Position numbers and translations under genes: made by a program. Under the pieces are notes generated by a model. That model saw only the letters and a program-made list of their open reading frames with translations. It had not been told where the DNA came from and did not search any database. Positions 51,634-59,923 of a stretch of 64,000 nucleotides of DNA are shown in pieces. The DNA lies in the NCBI RefSeq assembly GCF_900103325.1, contig NZ_FMXM01000018.1:88242-152241 (forward strand), in the 5' to 3' direction. Numbering within the stretch: position 1 is the stretch's first letter; the number at the start of each line of letters is the position of its first letter. This DNA comes from Mesorhizobium qingshengii (GTDB lineage: Bacteria > Pseudomonadota > Alphaproteobacteria > Rhizobiales > Rhizobiaceae).

Positions 51634-52929
51634 ATGACCCATCCGATCACGATCGACAGCGCCGGCGGCGAATATATGGAAGCCGTGTTGGTGATCGCCT
51701 GGGCGGTGAAACCAGGCGATCCGGTCAAGGCCGGTGATCTCGTCGTCACCGTCGAGACGGCCAAGGCGGCGACCGAGATCGAAGCCGATCGCGACGGCTG
51801 GCTGGCGGAAATCTTCTTCGCCGAAGGGCAGGAAGCGCCGGTGGGCGCCGTGCTCGGCACGATCGCGGACGAGAAGCCGATGGCTGGCGAGCCAGCCTCG
51901 CTCGCACCGGCCATAGCTGCCGCCGCTGCCGCCAAGCCGCGCGAGCCTGTCGCTGACGAAGCCCCTACCTCCGACCGGCAGCCCGGCAGCCGTGCAATCG
52001 CCAGCCCACTTGCCCGGCGGCTTGCCGCCGCCGCCGGGCTCGACCTTGCCGCCATTTCGGGAAGCGGCCCTCGCGGGCGCATCAAGAAGCGCGACATCGA
52101 TGCCAGGCTTGCCGCCCTCGCGAACGAAGATGAAGGCATGGTCCAGCAGACTCCAGCCGCAGCCCAGACACCGTCAGTTGCCGCACCAGCGCTGGCCAGA
52201 CAGGCAGTGCCGGTGGTCCTCATCCATGGCTTCGGGGCGGACCGTTCCGTATGGCGGCAGGTCGTCCCGTTGCTCGGGCCGGGGATCGAGACAATCAGCC
52301 TCGACCTGCCCGGCCACGGCACCGAAGCCGCCAGGACGGCGAGTACCATCGAAGAGATCGCTTTCCTCCTCTCCGACCGGTTGGAGGCTATGGGCGTGGG
52401 CAATGTCCATCTCGTCGGCCACTCCCTGGGCGGCGCGGCGGCTCTCGCGCTCGTCCGGCTCGGCCGTCTCGCCGTGCGTTCGGTCACGCTTCTCGCGCCC
52501 GCTGGGCTTGGCCCCGAGATCAATGCAGGCTTCCTTGCCGGCCTTGCCCGCGCGACGACAGTCCAGGCGCTGGAGCGGTGGCTGGCTGTCATGGTGGGCG
52601 CCCCCTCGGCCTTGCCAGGTGGTTTTGCGCAGGCTGCACTCAGGCAAATGGAAAAGACCGGCAACCGCGATGCACTCACGGCGATGGCCGAAAGCCTGTT
52701 CTCGGACGGCACCCAGGGCTTCGACCTGGCGACCGCGCTCGCCGAACTCGACGTCCCGGCGCGGCTCATCTGGGGGAAGCTTGACCGGATTATCCCGGTC
52801 GCCCATGCGGCCCGCGTGCCGGGTTTCGCCGCCGTTCATCTTCTCGATGGCATTGGCCATGTACCGCAGATAGAGGCGCCGGCGCTCACAGCCCGGCTGA
52901 TCTCCGAGACCGTGCGGAGCGCCGGCTGA
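51634..52929 (+). CDS. E2-like lipoyl protein fused to an alpha/beta-hydrolase (AcoC-like)
   Basis: This 431-residue protein has three parts. The lipoyl domain (residues 1-80) carries the lipoylation lysine K44 in VETAKAATEI. A peripheral-subunit (E3)-binding domain lies at about 121-160 (ASPLARRLAAAAGLDLAAISGSGPRGRIKKRDID). The alpha/beta-hydrolase (192-431) has nucleophile S264 in GHSLGG and the late Asp/His in WGKLDRIIPV and GIGHVPQIE. The usual catalytic acyltransferase domain is absent. AcoC of acetoin dehydrogenase has a similar end. No E3 gene lies nearby. GGAGG sits seven bases before the ATG. Confidence 0.82.
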   Translation: MTHPITIDSAGGEYMEAVLVIAWAVKPGDPVKAGDLVVTVETAKAATEIEADRDGWLAEIFFAEGQEAPVGAVLGTIADEKPMAGEPASLAPAIAAAAAAKPREPVADEAPTSDRQPGSRAIASPLARRLAAAAGLDLAAISGSGPRGRIKKRDIDARLAALANEDEGMVQQTPAAAQTPSVAAPALARQAVPVVLIHGFGADRSVWRQVVPLLGPGIETISLDLPGHGTEAARTASTIEEIAFLLSDRLEAMGVGNVHLVGHSLGGAAALALVRLGRLAVRSVTLLAPAGLGPEINAGFLAGLARATTVQALERWLAVMVGAPSALPGGFAQAALRQMEKTGNRDALTAMAESLFSDGTQGFDLATALAELDVPARLIWGKLDRIIPVAHAARVPGFAAVHLLDGIGHVPQIEAPALTARLISETVRSAG

Positions 52930-53036
52930 GCCCCGGCAGTTCGCTTCATCCCGCGGATCGGTCGCGGGGGGCAGACAGGACCACGTTACGCCGGCGTCGA
53001 GGACGCCGGAGCAGGATGCCAGAAGGAGTGCCCAGG

Positions 53037-53360
53037 ATGATCTTCGACCATCGCACCTACACCGCCCGTCCAAACAAGCTGTCGCATTTCCTCACGCTCT
53101 ACGAGGAGGTCGGCCTGCCGATGCAGCGACATTATCTGGGCGAGCCCTTCGGCTTCTTCCAGACGCATATCGGCGACCTCTCGCGCACCGTGCATCTGTG
53201 GAAATATGATAGCCTTGCCGATCGGGAAGAGCAGCGCGACCGCATGGAAGCCGATCCCGAATGGCAGGCCTATCGACGCAAGGTGATCGAGACCGATTAC
53301 CTTCTCGACATGCGCAACCAGATCCTCAAACCTGTCTCCTTCTTCAATCCCGGAAAGTAA
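53037..53360 (+). CDS. NIPSNAP-family protein
   Basis: This 107-residue protein is of the dimeric alpha-beta-barrel class. The motif MIFDHRTYTARPNKLSHFLTLYEEVG at the start, the YLGEPFGFFQTHIGDL middle and the end MRNQILKPVSFF are typical NIPSNAP. GGAG lies before the ATG at 53037. Small NIPSNAP proteins accompany many catabolic clusters with unclear function. The gene ends one base before the DUF3830-like gene, so it belongs to the E1/E2 operon or follows it directly. Confidence 0.8.
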   Translation: MIFDHRTYTARPNKLSHFLTLYEEVGLPMQRHYLGEPFGFFQTHIGDLSRTVHLWKYDSLADREEQRDRMEADPEWQAYRRKVIETDYLLDMRNQILKPVSFFNPGK

Positions 53361-53361
53361 G

Positions 53362-54231
53362 ATGGACCTGATTTTCTCTGCCGAGGGGCGCAGCTGGCCG
53401 CTACGCCTCACCGGCGATGCCGAGCGCACTCGCCGTGCGCTGCTTTCGGTTCTGCCCATGCGCCTGCAGCTTCATACGCCCAAGATCGCCGGCAGCCATA
53501 TCTATTGGCATGCCCCCTTCGTGGAGGATCTGGAGGGGGCGACGCATGTGCTTGCCGCGACCGCCGGCGCTTTCATCTACTGGCCGGTGCGGCAGTTCCT
53601 CGAAATTACCTTCGCGCCGCTCCAGGCGGAAAATGCCGAGATCACCGTTCTCGGCCATCTCGACGCGCCGGTGGAAGGCATTGCCGAGCTTGCCGCGACA
53701 CTGAAGCGGGACCAGGGCCGCCGCATCCTGGAAGGCACACTTGGCAGATCGGATGGCAGCGCGCGGGAGCCGTTGGCGCCGTCGCCGCTGCCGCGGGATA
53801 TCATCGCTGCGCGCAAGGCACTGTGGGCGGCATGTCCCGCCGACATCAGCCGGGTCACCGCCTCGCGCGCCATCATGCACCCTGCGGGTCCTGTCTTCAC
53901 CGCCGAGTCGGAGGCGCGGGTGCTGCACGAATTGCTGTGGTGGATACGCGCCGAGCGCGGCAGAAAGGACGAGGTGGTGCTACGCCAGGTAGCCGCGCTG
54001 GCGCTTGACAAGACCGCGACCCGCCTGCGCGACTTCTGCCACATGGAGGAAACACCGGCCCTGCTTTTCCGGCTCAAGGCGGCAATGGGCGATGGCTATC
54101 CTTTCGATACCCTGATCGACGAGGCCATCCTGGTTGCCGGGCGGATCGGCGCCTGGCTCGATCTTCTCATCCCGTGGAACGACCTCAACGAGGCCTTCCG
54201 CGCCGCGCTTGACGGAAGGAGGGCCGGGTAA
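53362..54231 (+). CDS. DUF3830-like (cyclophilin-fold) protein with an extra C-terminal domain
   Basis: This 289-residue protein starts with a domain (about 1-125) resembling DUF3830: LPMRLQLHTPKIAGSHIYWHAPF and AGAFIYWPVRQFLEITFA fit its cyclophilin-like strand pattern. The remaining 160 residues are mostly helical, with LHELLWWIRAERGR and CHMEETPALLFRLKAAMGDG, and I do not recognise them. No transmembrane segment or signal is present. The stop overlaps the next ATG by one base. The function is unknown. Confidence 0.6.
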   Translation: MDLIFSAEGRSWPLRLTGDAERTRRALLSVLPMRLQLHTPKIAGSHIYWHAPFVEDLEGATHVLAATAGAFIYWPVRQFLEITFAPLQAENAEITVLGHLDAPVEGIAELAATLKRDQGRRILEGTLGRSDGSAREPLAPSPLPRDIIAARKALWAACPADISRVTASRAIMHPAGPVFTAESEARVLHELLWWIRAERGRKDEVVLRQVAALALDKTATRLRDFCHMEETPALLFRLKAAMGDGYPFDTLIDEAILVAGRIGAWLDLLIPWNDLNEAFRAALDGRRAG

Positions 54232-55154
54232 TGGAAAAGCTGACCATCGGCATTGTCGGTTTCGGCGTGATCGGGCAGCGCTGGACGGCTTGCTTTGCCC
54301 ATGCCGGCCACAAAGTGCGCGTGTTCGACCCGACGGAGCGGCGCGAGGCTGCTTTCAGCGAGGCGTTGCCCGCACTGATGGCCGATCTCGACGCGTTGAA
54401 GGGGGCCTCGTCCGCGCCTGGTGCGATCCGCCTTTTCCCGACGCTCGCCGAGACGCTCGAAGGCGTAGATTTCTTGCAGGAGAACGGCCCTGAAGATCTG
54501 CCGCTGAAGCGCCGGCTGCTGGCCGAGATCGAAGGCCATGTCGGTGATGAGGTCGTCATTGCTTCCTCCTCCTCGGCCCTGCTGGTGTCCGACATGCAGG
54601 GCGAGTGCCGCCGGCCCGGCCGCATCGTGCTCGGTCATCCCTTCAACCCGGCGCATCTGATGCCGCTGGTCGAGATCGTCGGCGGCAAGGCGACCGATCC
54701 ACAAGCCATCGCCCGGGCACGCGCCATCTATGAAGCAATCGGCAAAAAGCCGGTGACGCTCAACCGGGAAGTGACCGGCCATATCGCCCTGCGCCTGATG
54801 GGTGCGATGTGGCGCGAGGCAATCGCGCTGGTGCGCGACGGCGTCGCCTCCGTCGAGGACGTGGATCGTGCCTTCATGTATGGGCCGGGTGCGAAATGGA
54901 CCCTGCAAGGCTCGTTCATTTCCAACAGCCTCAACGCCGATGGCATCGAGGACTTCCTTCACAAATATGGCCCGACCTATCAGGCGATCTGGGACACGCT
55001 GCTCGACGCGAAGCTCGACGACGAAACGATCCGCGCGATCACGGCTTCGACAAATGCGGCGGTGGACGGACGCAGCCAGGACGACCTGAAGGCCGCGCGA
55101 GAGGCTGGCCTGGTCGGCATTCTGAAAACGGTGGCCGAACGCGGCGCGCTCTGA
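54231..55154 (+). CDS. 3-hydroxyacyl-CoA dehydrogenase-like enzyme
   Basis: This 307-residue NAD-dependent dehydrogenase has the Rossmann start LTIGIVGFGVIGQRWTACFAHAGHKVRVFDP, the catalytic loop IASSSSALLVSDMQ and the active-site His in GHPFNPAHLMPLVEIV. The C-terminal helical domain contains VTGHIALRLMGAMWREAI. The closest types are L-carnitine or L-gulonate 3-dehydrogenases rather than fatty-acid FadB, because no hydratase domain is attached. A 3-hydroxy acid or its CoA ester is the probable substrate. Confidence 0.82.
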   Translation: MEKLTIGIVGFGVIGQRWTACFAHAGHKVRVFDPTERREAAFSEALPALMADLDALKGASSAPGAIRLFPTLAETLEGVDFLQENGPEDLPLKRRLLAEIEGHVGDEVVIASSSSALLVSDMQGECRRPGRIVLGHPFNPAHLMPLVEIVGGKATDPQAIARARAIYEAIGKKPVTLNREVTGHIALRLMGAMWREAIALVRDGVASVEDVDRAFMYGPGAKWTLQGSFISNSLNADGIEDFLHKYGPTYQAIWDTLLDAKLDDETIRAITASTNAAVDGRSQDDLKAAREAGLVGILKTVAERGAL

Positions 55155-55178
55155 TCGTCACGGTTCAGGAGAACGGCA

Positions 55179-55928
55179 ATGAACTACCGTACTGCTCTGG
55201 TAACCGGTGCCTCGAAGGGCATCGGCGCGGCGATCGTCGAGAGCCTGGTCATGGAAGGATTGACCGTCCATGCGCTGGCGCGCAACCACGACGCACTGCA
55301 GGTCCTGCAGGCGCGGCTCGGACCAAGCGTCAAGCCGCTTGTCGCCGATGTACGCGACATCGAAGCGATCGCCTCCGCACTCGGTTCGACGGAAATCCAC
55401 GTGCTGGTCAACAATGCCGGCGGTCTGGCAACCGTGCGTCCGCTTCATGAACAGAGCGCGGAGGAAACAGCCGAGGTGGTGGCGCTTAACCTCACTGCGC
55501 CGTTGCAGCTCATACGCTTGTTGCTGCCTGGCATGATCGCACGCAAGCGTGGCCACATCTTCAACCTGACCAGCACGGCGGCCAGCGCCGTCTTTCCCGG
55601 CACGACAGCCTATGGTGCGGCCAAGGCCGGCCTTTCCCAGGCCGGCCGTATTCTGCGCTTCGACCTCGCGGGCACGGGCGTGCGGCTGACCGAGATCGCG
55701 CCTGGCCGTGTTGAAACGGACTTCTACCTGAAGGCCTTCGACGGCGACCGCGAGGGCCTGCGCAAACGCATGTACTCCCAACAGCGGCCACTCGGCCCGG
55801 CGGACATTGCCGCAGTGCTTGTCGCCGCGCTACGGATGCCGGACCATGTCGACATCGCCGAATTGACCGTCGCGCCAAGCGAACAGGCAGCCGGCGGCCA
55901 GGTCTATCCGCCCGCGCCGCAGCGGTGA
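55179..55928 (+). CDS. short-chain dehydrogenase/reductase
   Basis: This 249-residue SDR has the cofactor motif TGASKGIGAAI at residues 8-18, NNAGG near 87, the catalytic Ser in LTSTAAS and Tyr-x3-Lys in YGAAKAG near 148. It is 24 bases downstream of the 3-hydroxyacyl-type dehydrogenase and is probably the last gene of this transcript, since the next gene points the other way. Substrate specificity cannot be read. Confidence 0.87.
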   Translation: MNYRTALVTGASKGIGAAIVESLVMEGLTVHALARNHDALQVLQARLGPSVKPLVADVRDIEAIASALGSTEIHVLVNNAGGLATVRPLHEQSAEETAEVVALNLTAPLQLIRLLLPGMIARKRGHIFNLTSTAASAVFPGTTAYGAAKAGLSQAGRILRFDLAGTGVRLTEIAPGRVETDFYLKAFDGDREGLRKRMYSQQRPLGPADIAAVLVAALRMPDHVDIAELTVAPSEQAAGGQVYPPAPQR

Positions 55929-55956
55929 GCGGATGTGGCGTCAGCGACGCCGCGCA

Positions 55957-56709
55957 TCAGCCTTGCCCGGTCAATTTGTCGAGCACCGCCGCGCAAGCTT
56001 CCTCCCAGGCTGCTGGCACGCCGCGTGCCGAAAGAACCTGCAGGCCTCGCTCGGTGATGCCACCCGGTGTCACCAGCTCTTCGAGCATCTGGTCCATGGG
56101 TTCGCTCTTCTCCGCGATCAACTGCCCGGCCGCCGCGAAGGTCAAGGCCGTCAGCCGGCGGGCGATGGCCGGATCGAGACCTTCGGCACTCGACCATTCG
56201 GCCGTCTTGCGGATCAGATCCTGCGCCCAGCCATAGACGGCGGCACTAACCGTCGCCACTTCGAAGTCCGCCTCGCTGGCGAGAGCAATCGCGGGGCCGA
56301 GCCGATCGAGAACTGCCCGCGCCTGCTCAAGGTCGGGGAAATAGACTGTCGGGCTGGCGGCAATCTCGGAGGCGGTGAATGGCATGGCGCGCACAGTGTG
56401 CGCGGGCGCGACCTCAAGCCGTGACAGCGGCACGCCGGCGCACACCGAAACCACAAGTTGCCCCTCTCGCCAGGGCAGGGCCATGACCGTCTCCGGCGCT
56501 TGAGCCGGCCGTACGGCGACAATCACGACATCGGCCCGCTCGACGAGATCGCGATTGTCGGTCGCCAGCCGAAAGCCATGCTGGGCGGCAAGCGCGGCGG
56601 CCTTGCCGCGCGGAGACAACAGGATTGTTTCAGGGTCGAGCCCGGAACGCAGGAACCCAGCCAGCATGGACGCCGCCAGATGCCCGACGCCAAGAATGCC
56701 TATGATCAT
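55957..56709 (-). CDS. pyrroline-5-carboxylate-reductase-like NAD(P) oxidoreductase
   Basis: This 250-residue protein has the P5CR fold: IIGILGVGHLAASMLAGFL at the N-terminus, VIVAVRPAQAPETV near residue 70 and the C-terminal signature ELVTPGGITERGLQVL. GGGAG before the ATG at 56709 fixes the start. It reads toward the SDR gene and away from the regulator, and the GTGTCGACAC site at 56780 lies 71 bases upstream. It may reduce a cyclic or linear imine of the pathway rather than serve proline synthesis. Confidence 0.8.
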   Translation of the reverse strand: MIIGILGVGHLAASMLAGFLRSGLDPETILLSPRGKAAALAAQHGFRLATDNRDLVERADVVIVAVRPAQAPETVMALPWREGQLVVSVCAGVPLSRLEVAPAHTVRAMPFTASEIAASPTVYFPDLEQARAVLDRLGPAIALASEADFEVATVSAAVYGWAQDLIRKTAEWSSAEGLDPAIARRLTALTFAAAGQLIAEKSEPMDQMLEELVTPGGITERGLQVLSARGVPAAWEEACAAVLDKLTGQG

Positions 56710-56779
56710 CGTTGTCTCCCGGGTTGCAACCTGCGGCTTGCCATTCCCGTGAAGTTGGGAAAGAAAGAGGCACCATAAA

Positions 56780-56789
56780 GTGTCGACAC
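56780..56789. promoter_or_regulatory. GTGTCGACAC operator, site 3 (ProC-like / GntR regulator)
   Basis: The palindrome sits in AAAGTGTCGACACAG in the divergent gap, 71 bases before the ProC-like ATG and 31 before the regulator ATG. This placement is typical of autorepression. Confidence 0.7.
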
Positions 56790-56819
56790 AGCCTGCAGAC
56801 AAATCAGATTGGAATCTTC

Positions 56820-57593
56820 ATGACCGAACGAGCCGAGACCAGCGCCGACAGCGACCCGTCCCTTGCGAATGAGGCCGAGACGCGCCGCAGCGCCGACAGC
56901 AGCGAGCGCGCTTACACCACCATCCGCAAGCTTCTGGTCGAGTTCAAGCTGAAGCCTGGCGAACGCATCAACGAAGTCCAGCTTTCGCGCAGCCTCGGCG
57001 TGTCGCGCACGCCAATCCGCGAGGCGTTGAACCGCCTCGCTTCCGAGGGCTTCGTTTCGCTCACGCCCAATCGCGGTTTCTTTGTCAGGAGCCTCAGCAC
57101 CGAGGGTCTGCTTGACCTCTACGAACTGCGCTCCATCATTGAATCCGCGGCTTTCAAGCTGATGTGCGAGCGCGCTGAAGACAGCGAAATCGACCGTTTG
57201 CGGCAGTATTGGGAGGCGATCGTCGATGGCTATCGCGACCAGCCGCCGGATATCATCCTGGCCGAGGACGAAGGCTTTCATCTGCTCATCGCCGAACTGT
57301 CCGGAAATCCGGAACTTGTCGGCCAGCTCGCCTCCATCAATGCGCGCATCCGCTTCATCCGCCGCATCCAGATCGAACACCCCTCGCACGACAAGGCGCA
57401 GATCACCTCTCATTCGGCGATCGTCGAAGCCGCCGTCAAGCGGGATGCCGAGAACGGCGCGAAACTGTTGCGCGAACATATCGAAATGACCGTCTCCGCG
57501 ACGCAGCAGGCGCTCAAGGACGCCCTGCTCAAGGTTTTCGCGCCCGACAACGGCGCCGACTTGAAGCGCCGGCGAAGGGCTCGCGATGCATAA
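56820..57593 (+). CDS. GntR-family (FCD) regulator, probable master of the catabolic cluster
   Basis: This 257-residue regulator has a winged helix at residues about 25-90 (NEVQLSRSLGVSRTPIREALNRLASEGFVSLTPNRGFFV) and an FCD ligand domain with LYELRSIIESAAFKLM. The longer open frame upstream crosses the operator and is not used. Copies of GTGTCGACAC flank the gene on both sides and occur at two other promoters in the cluster, so this protein is the natural candidate to bind them. The inducer would be a carboxylate from the pathway. Confidence 0.85.
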   Translation: MTERAETSADSDPSLANEAETRRSADSSERAYTTIRKLLVEFKLKPGERINEVQLSRSLGVSRTPIREALNRLASEGFVSLTPNRGFFVRSLSTEGLLDLYELRSIIESAAFKLMCERAEDSEIDRLRQYWEAIVDGYRDQPPDIILAEDEGFHLLIAELSGNPELVGQLASINARIRFIRRIQIEHPSHDKAQITSHSAIVEAAVKRDAENGAKLLREHIEMTVSATQQALKDALLKVFAPDNGADLKRRRRARDA

Positions 57594-57623
57594 TCGATAT
57601 CTGAGCACAAAATTGAACGCAAT

Positions 57624-57635
57624 AGTGTCGACACT
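57624..57635. promoter_or_regulatory. AGTGTCGACACT operator, site 4 (ABC importer)
   Basis: The 12-base palindrome lies 31 bases after the regulator stop and 97 bases before the ATG of the binding-protein gene. It puts the importer under the same control as the enzymes. Confidence 0.72.
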
Positions 57636-57732
57636 TTCTTGACGACGGTCTCTTTGTCTGCTTCGATGGGTTCCAAGGGAGAGAAACCGGAACGGCCGCT
57701 CCTGTCGTGACCAGCAGCCAAGGGGAACCATC

Positions 57733-58845
57733 ATGAGGAAATTTACCGCCACGCTCCTTCTCGGAGCATCGCTGTTCGCAGGCCCGGCCATGGCTGAGCA
57801 GACCACGATCGGTCTCTCCGCTCCGCTCTCTGGCCCGCAGGCCTATTTCGGCACCACATGGCATAACGGCTTCAAGCTCTATATCGACAAGCTGAACGCC
57901 GAAGGCGGGGTCAATGGCGTGACCATTGCCTATGAACAGGAAGACGACAAGGCAGATCCGCGCGAGGGAACGCTCGTGGCGCAGAAGTTCTGTGACAATG
58001 CCCAGGTGGTGCTTGGCCTTGTCAACTTCAATTCCGGCGTCGCCCAGTCCACCCTGCCGATCTACGAGGATTGCACGCTGCCGACGATGACCTTCGGCTC
58101 CAACCCTTCGCTGACCAAGCAGGGCTACAAGTTCATGGTGCGCCCGGTCGCGAACGATCTGGCGGGCGCGCTGCTGCCGGCTGAATACGCGCTCGGCAAG
58201 CTTGGCGCCAAGACGGCCCTGATCGTCAACGACAAGCAGGTGTTCGGGCAGGGAATATCCGAGATCTTCGCCAAGAACTTCCAGGATGGTGGCGGCAAGG
58301 TCCTCGACACGATTGCCGTCGCGCCGAGCGACGTGGACTTCGCCGCGGTGCTGGCGCAGATCAAGCCAAAGAAACCCGACGTGATCTATCTCGGTGCCGT
58401 CATGCCGCAGCTGGCGCTCTTTGCAAAGCAGATGCATGAGCAAGGCATCACTGCCACGCTGATCGTGCCCGACGGTGGCTATACACCGGACTTCATCAAG
58501 CAGGCTGGCGAGCCCAACGTCCAGGGCGCGCTCGTCGCCATTCAGGTGCCGCCGATGGATGCCTCACCGGCGATCGCCGATTTCGCCAAGCTCTACAAGG
58601 CCAAGTATGGTGAGGACGCCGGCCCCTACTCGATCTACGGTTATGTGCAGGGGCAGATCCTCGAACAGGTGCTCAAGACAACCAAGGGCCTGACGCGCGA
58701 GGACATCAACGCGGCGCTGCACGCGGTCAAGGTCAAGACCGCCGTGGGTGAACTGGAATTCGACGACACAGGCGAACTCAAAGTCGCCCCATCCTACCTC
58801 TACAAGGTGGAGGGATCGGCCTTCCAGCTTGTCGGCTCAAAATAG
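57733..58845 (+). CDS. branched-chain amino acid-type ABC transporter substrate-binding protein
   Basis: The protein has 370 residues with a signal peptide (MRKFTATLLLGASLFAGPAMA) and a periplasmic LivJ/LivK-like fold: TIGLSAPLSGPQAYFGTTWHNGFKLYIDKLNAEGGVNG opens the mature part. Members of this type bind many amino-acid-like and aromatic acids, so the ligand may not be a branched-chain amino acid. It is the first gene of the importer operon, separated from livH by a strong hairpin. Confidence 0.9.
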   Translation: MRKFTATLLLGASLFAGPAMAEQTTIGLSAPLSGPQAYFGTTWHNGFKLYIDKLNAEGGVNGVTIAYEQEDDKADPREGTLVAQKFCDNAQVVLGLVNFNSGVAQSTLPIYEDCTLPTMTFGSNPSLTKQGYKFMVRPVANDLAGALLPAEYALGKLGAKTALIVNDKQVFGQGISEIFAKNFQDGGGKVLDTIAVAPSDVDFAAVLAQIKPKKPDVIYLGAVMPQLALFAKQMHEQGITATLIVPDGGYTPDFIKQAGEPNVQGALVAIQVPPMDASPAIADFAKLYKAKYGEDAGPYSIYGYVQGQILEQVLKTTKGLTREDINAALHAVKVKTAVGELEFDDTGELKVAPSYLYKVEGSAFQLVGSK

Positions 58846-58857
58846 CAGCCGGGCGCG

Positions 58858-58886
58858 GGAGCCGCCTGCCTTTTGAAGGCGGCTCC
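58858..58886 (+). terminator. hairpin after the binding-protein gene
   Basis: GGAGCCGCCT (58858-58867) pairs perfectly with AGGCGGCTCC (58877-58886) around a 9-base loop, followed by TCTT. It probably works as a partial terminator or 3' stabiliser that lowers permease relative to binding-protein expression. Confidence 0.65.
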
Positions 58887-58972
58887 TCTTGCCTCTTGAC
58901 GGCCGCGCCTGACAAGAATGCGATGGCCGGTTCGACCGGTCGATCGGAACTCATTGCACAGGACGCCAGCCC

Positions 58973-59923
58973 ATGCTGGGAAACCTCATTCAGCAGACGG
59001 TCAACGCGTTGACCATCGGCTCGATCTACGCGTTGATCGCGCTCGGCTACACCATGGTCTATGGCGTGTTGCGCATGATCAATTTCGCTCATGGCGAGAT
59101 GTTCATGCTCGGCGCCTATGTCGCCTTTCTGGTTCTCAGCATGCTCGTTGGCGATGTCGGCATGGCGGGCGCGATCGCGCTTACCGTGGCCTTTCTCGTG
59201 GCTATCTTCCTGGTGGGCTTCATCGGCGTCGGCATTGAACGCGTCGCCTATAAGCCGTTGAGAAACTCCACCCGGCTTGCGCCGATGCTCTCTTCGCTTG
59301 GCGTTTCGCTCTCGCTGGTCACCGGCATACAGATTCTTGCCGGGCCACAGCCGGTCGCCTTTCCGAGCTTCTTCCCCGTCGTCCGCTACGAGGTGATGGG
59401 GGGCACAATCACCTCGATGCAGATCGGCATCCTGGTTGCCGCCTTCGTGTTGATGTTCGGCCTCTATTTTCTCGTCAACCGCAGCCGTATCGGCATCATC
59501 GTGCGCGCCGTTTCGGAAAGCCGGCCCACCGCACAGCTTCTCGGCATCAACGTCAACGGCGCGATCTCCATGGTGTTCTTCGTCGGCCCGCTGCTCGGCG
59601 CGGCGGGCGGCATCCTCTATGCAAGCTATTACGGCATCATGTCGCCGTCCATGGGTGCCGTCATTGGCCTTAAGGCCTTCACCGCGGCGATCCTCGGCGG
59701 CATCGGCTCCATTCCTGGCGCCATGCTTGGCGCCTTCATCCTCGCTTTCGTCGAAGTTGGCGGAACCGCCTTGCTGCCCATCGTCACCCATGGCGTTCTG
59801 GGCACTGAATATCGCGACGTGCTCACCTTCGCCATCCTCATACTCGTGCTTCTCGTTCGTCCCGCCGGCATATTGGGCGAGGCCGTGTCCGAGGAAAGCA
59901 TCGTGTACAAGAGGGAATTCTGA
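58973..59923 (+). CDS. branched-chain amino acid-type ABC permease (LivH-like)
   Basis: This is a 316-residue permease with eight or so hydrophobic helices. YALIALGYTMVYGVLRMINFAHGEMFMLGAY is the family signature, and AILGGIGSIPGAMLGAFILAFVE is the conserved late loop. It forms the channel with the LivM-like protein. The next gene starts in its stop codon region (TGATG overlap). Confidence 0.92.
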   Translation: MLGNLIQQTVNALTIGSIYALIALGYTMVYGVLRMINFAHGEMFMLGAYVAFLVLSMLVGDVGMAGAIALTVAFLVAIFLVGFIGVGIERVAYKPLRNSTRLAPMLSSLGVSLSLVTGIQILAGPQPVAFPSFFPVVRYEVMGGTITSMQIGILVAAFVLMFGLYFLVNRSRIGIIVRAVSESRPTAQLLGINVNGAISMVFFVGPLLGAAGGILYASYYGIMSPSMGAVIGLKAFTAAILGGIGSIPGAMLGAFILAFVEVGGTALLPIVTHGVLGTEYRDVLTFAILILVLLVRPAGILGEAVSEESIVYKREF

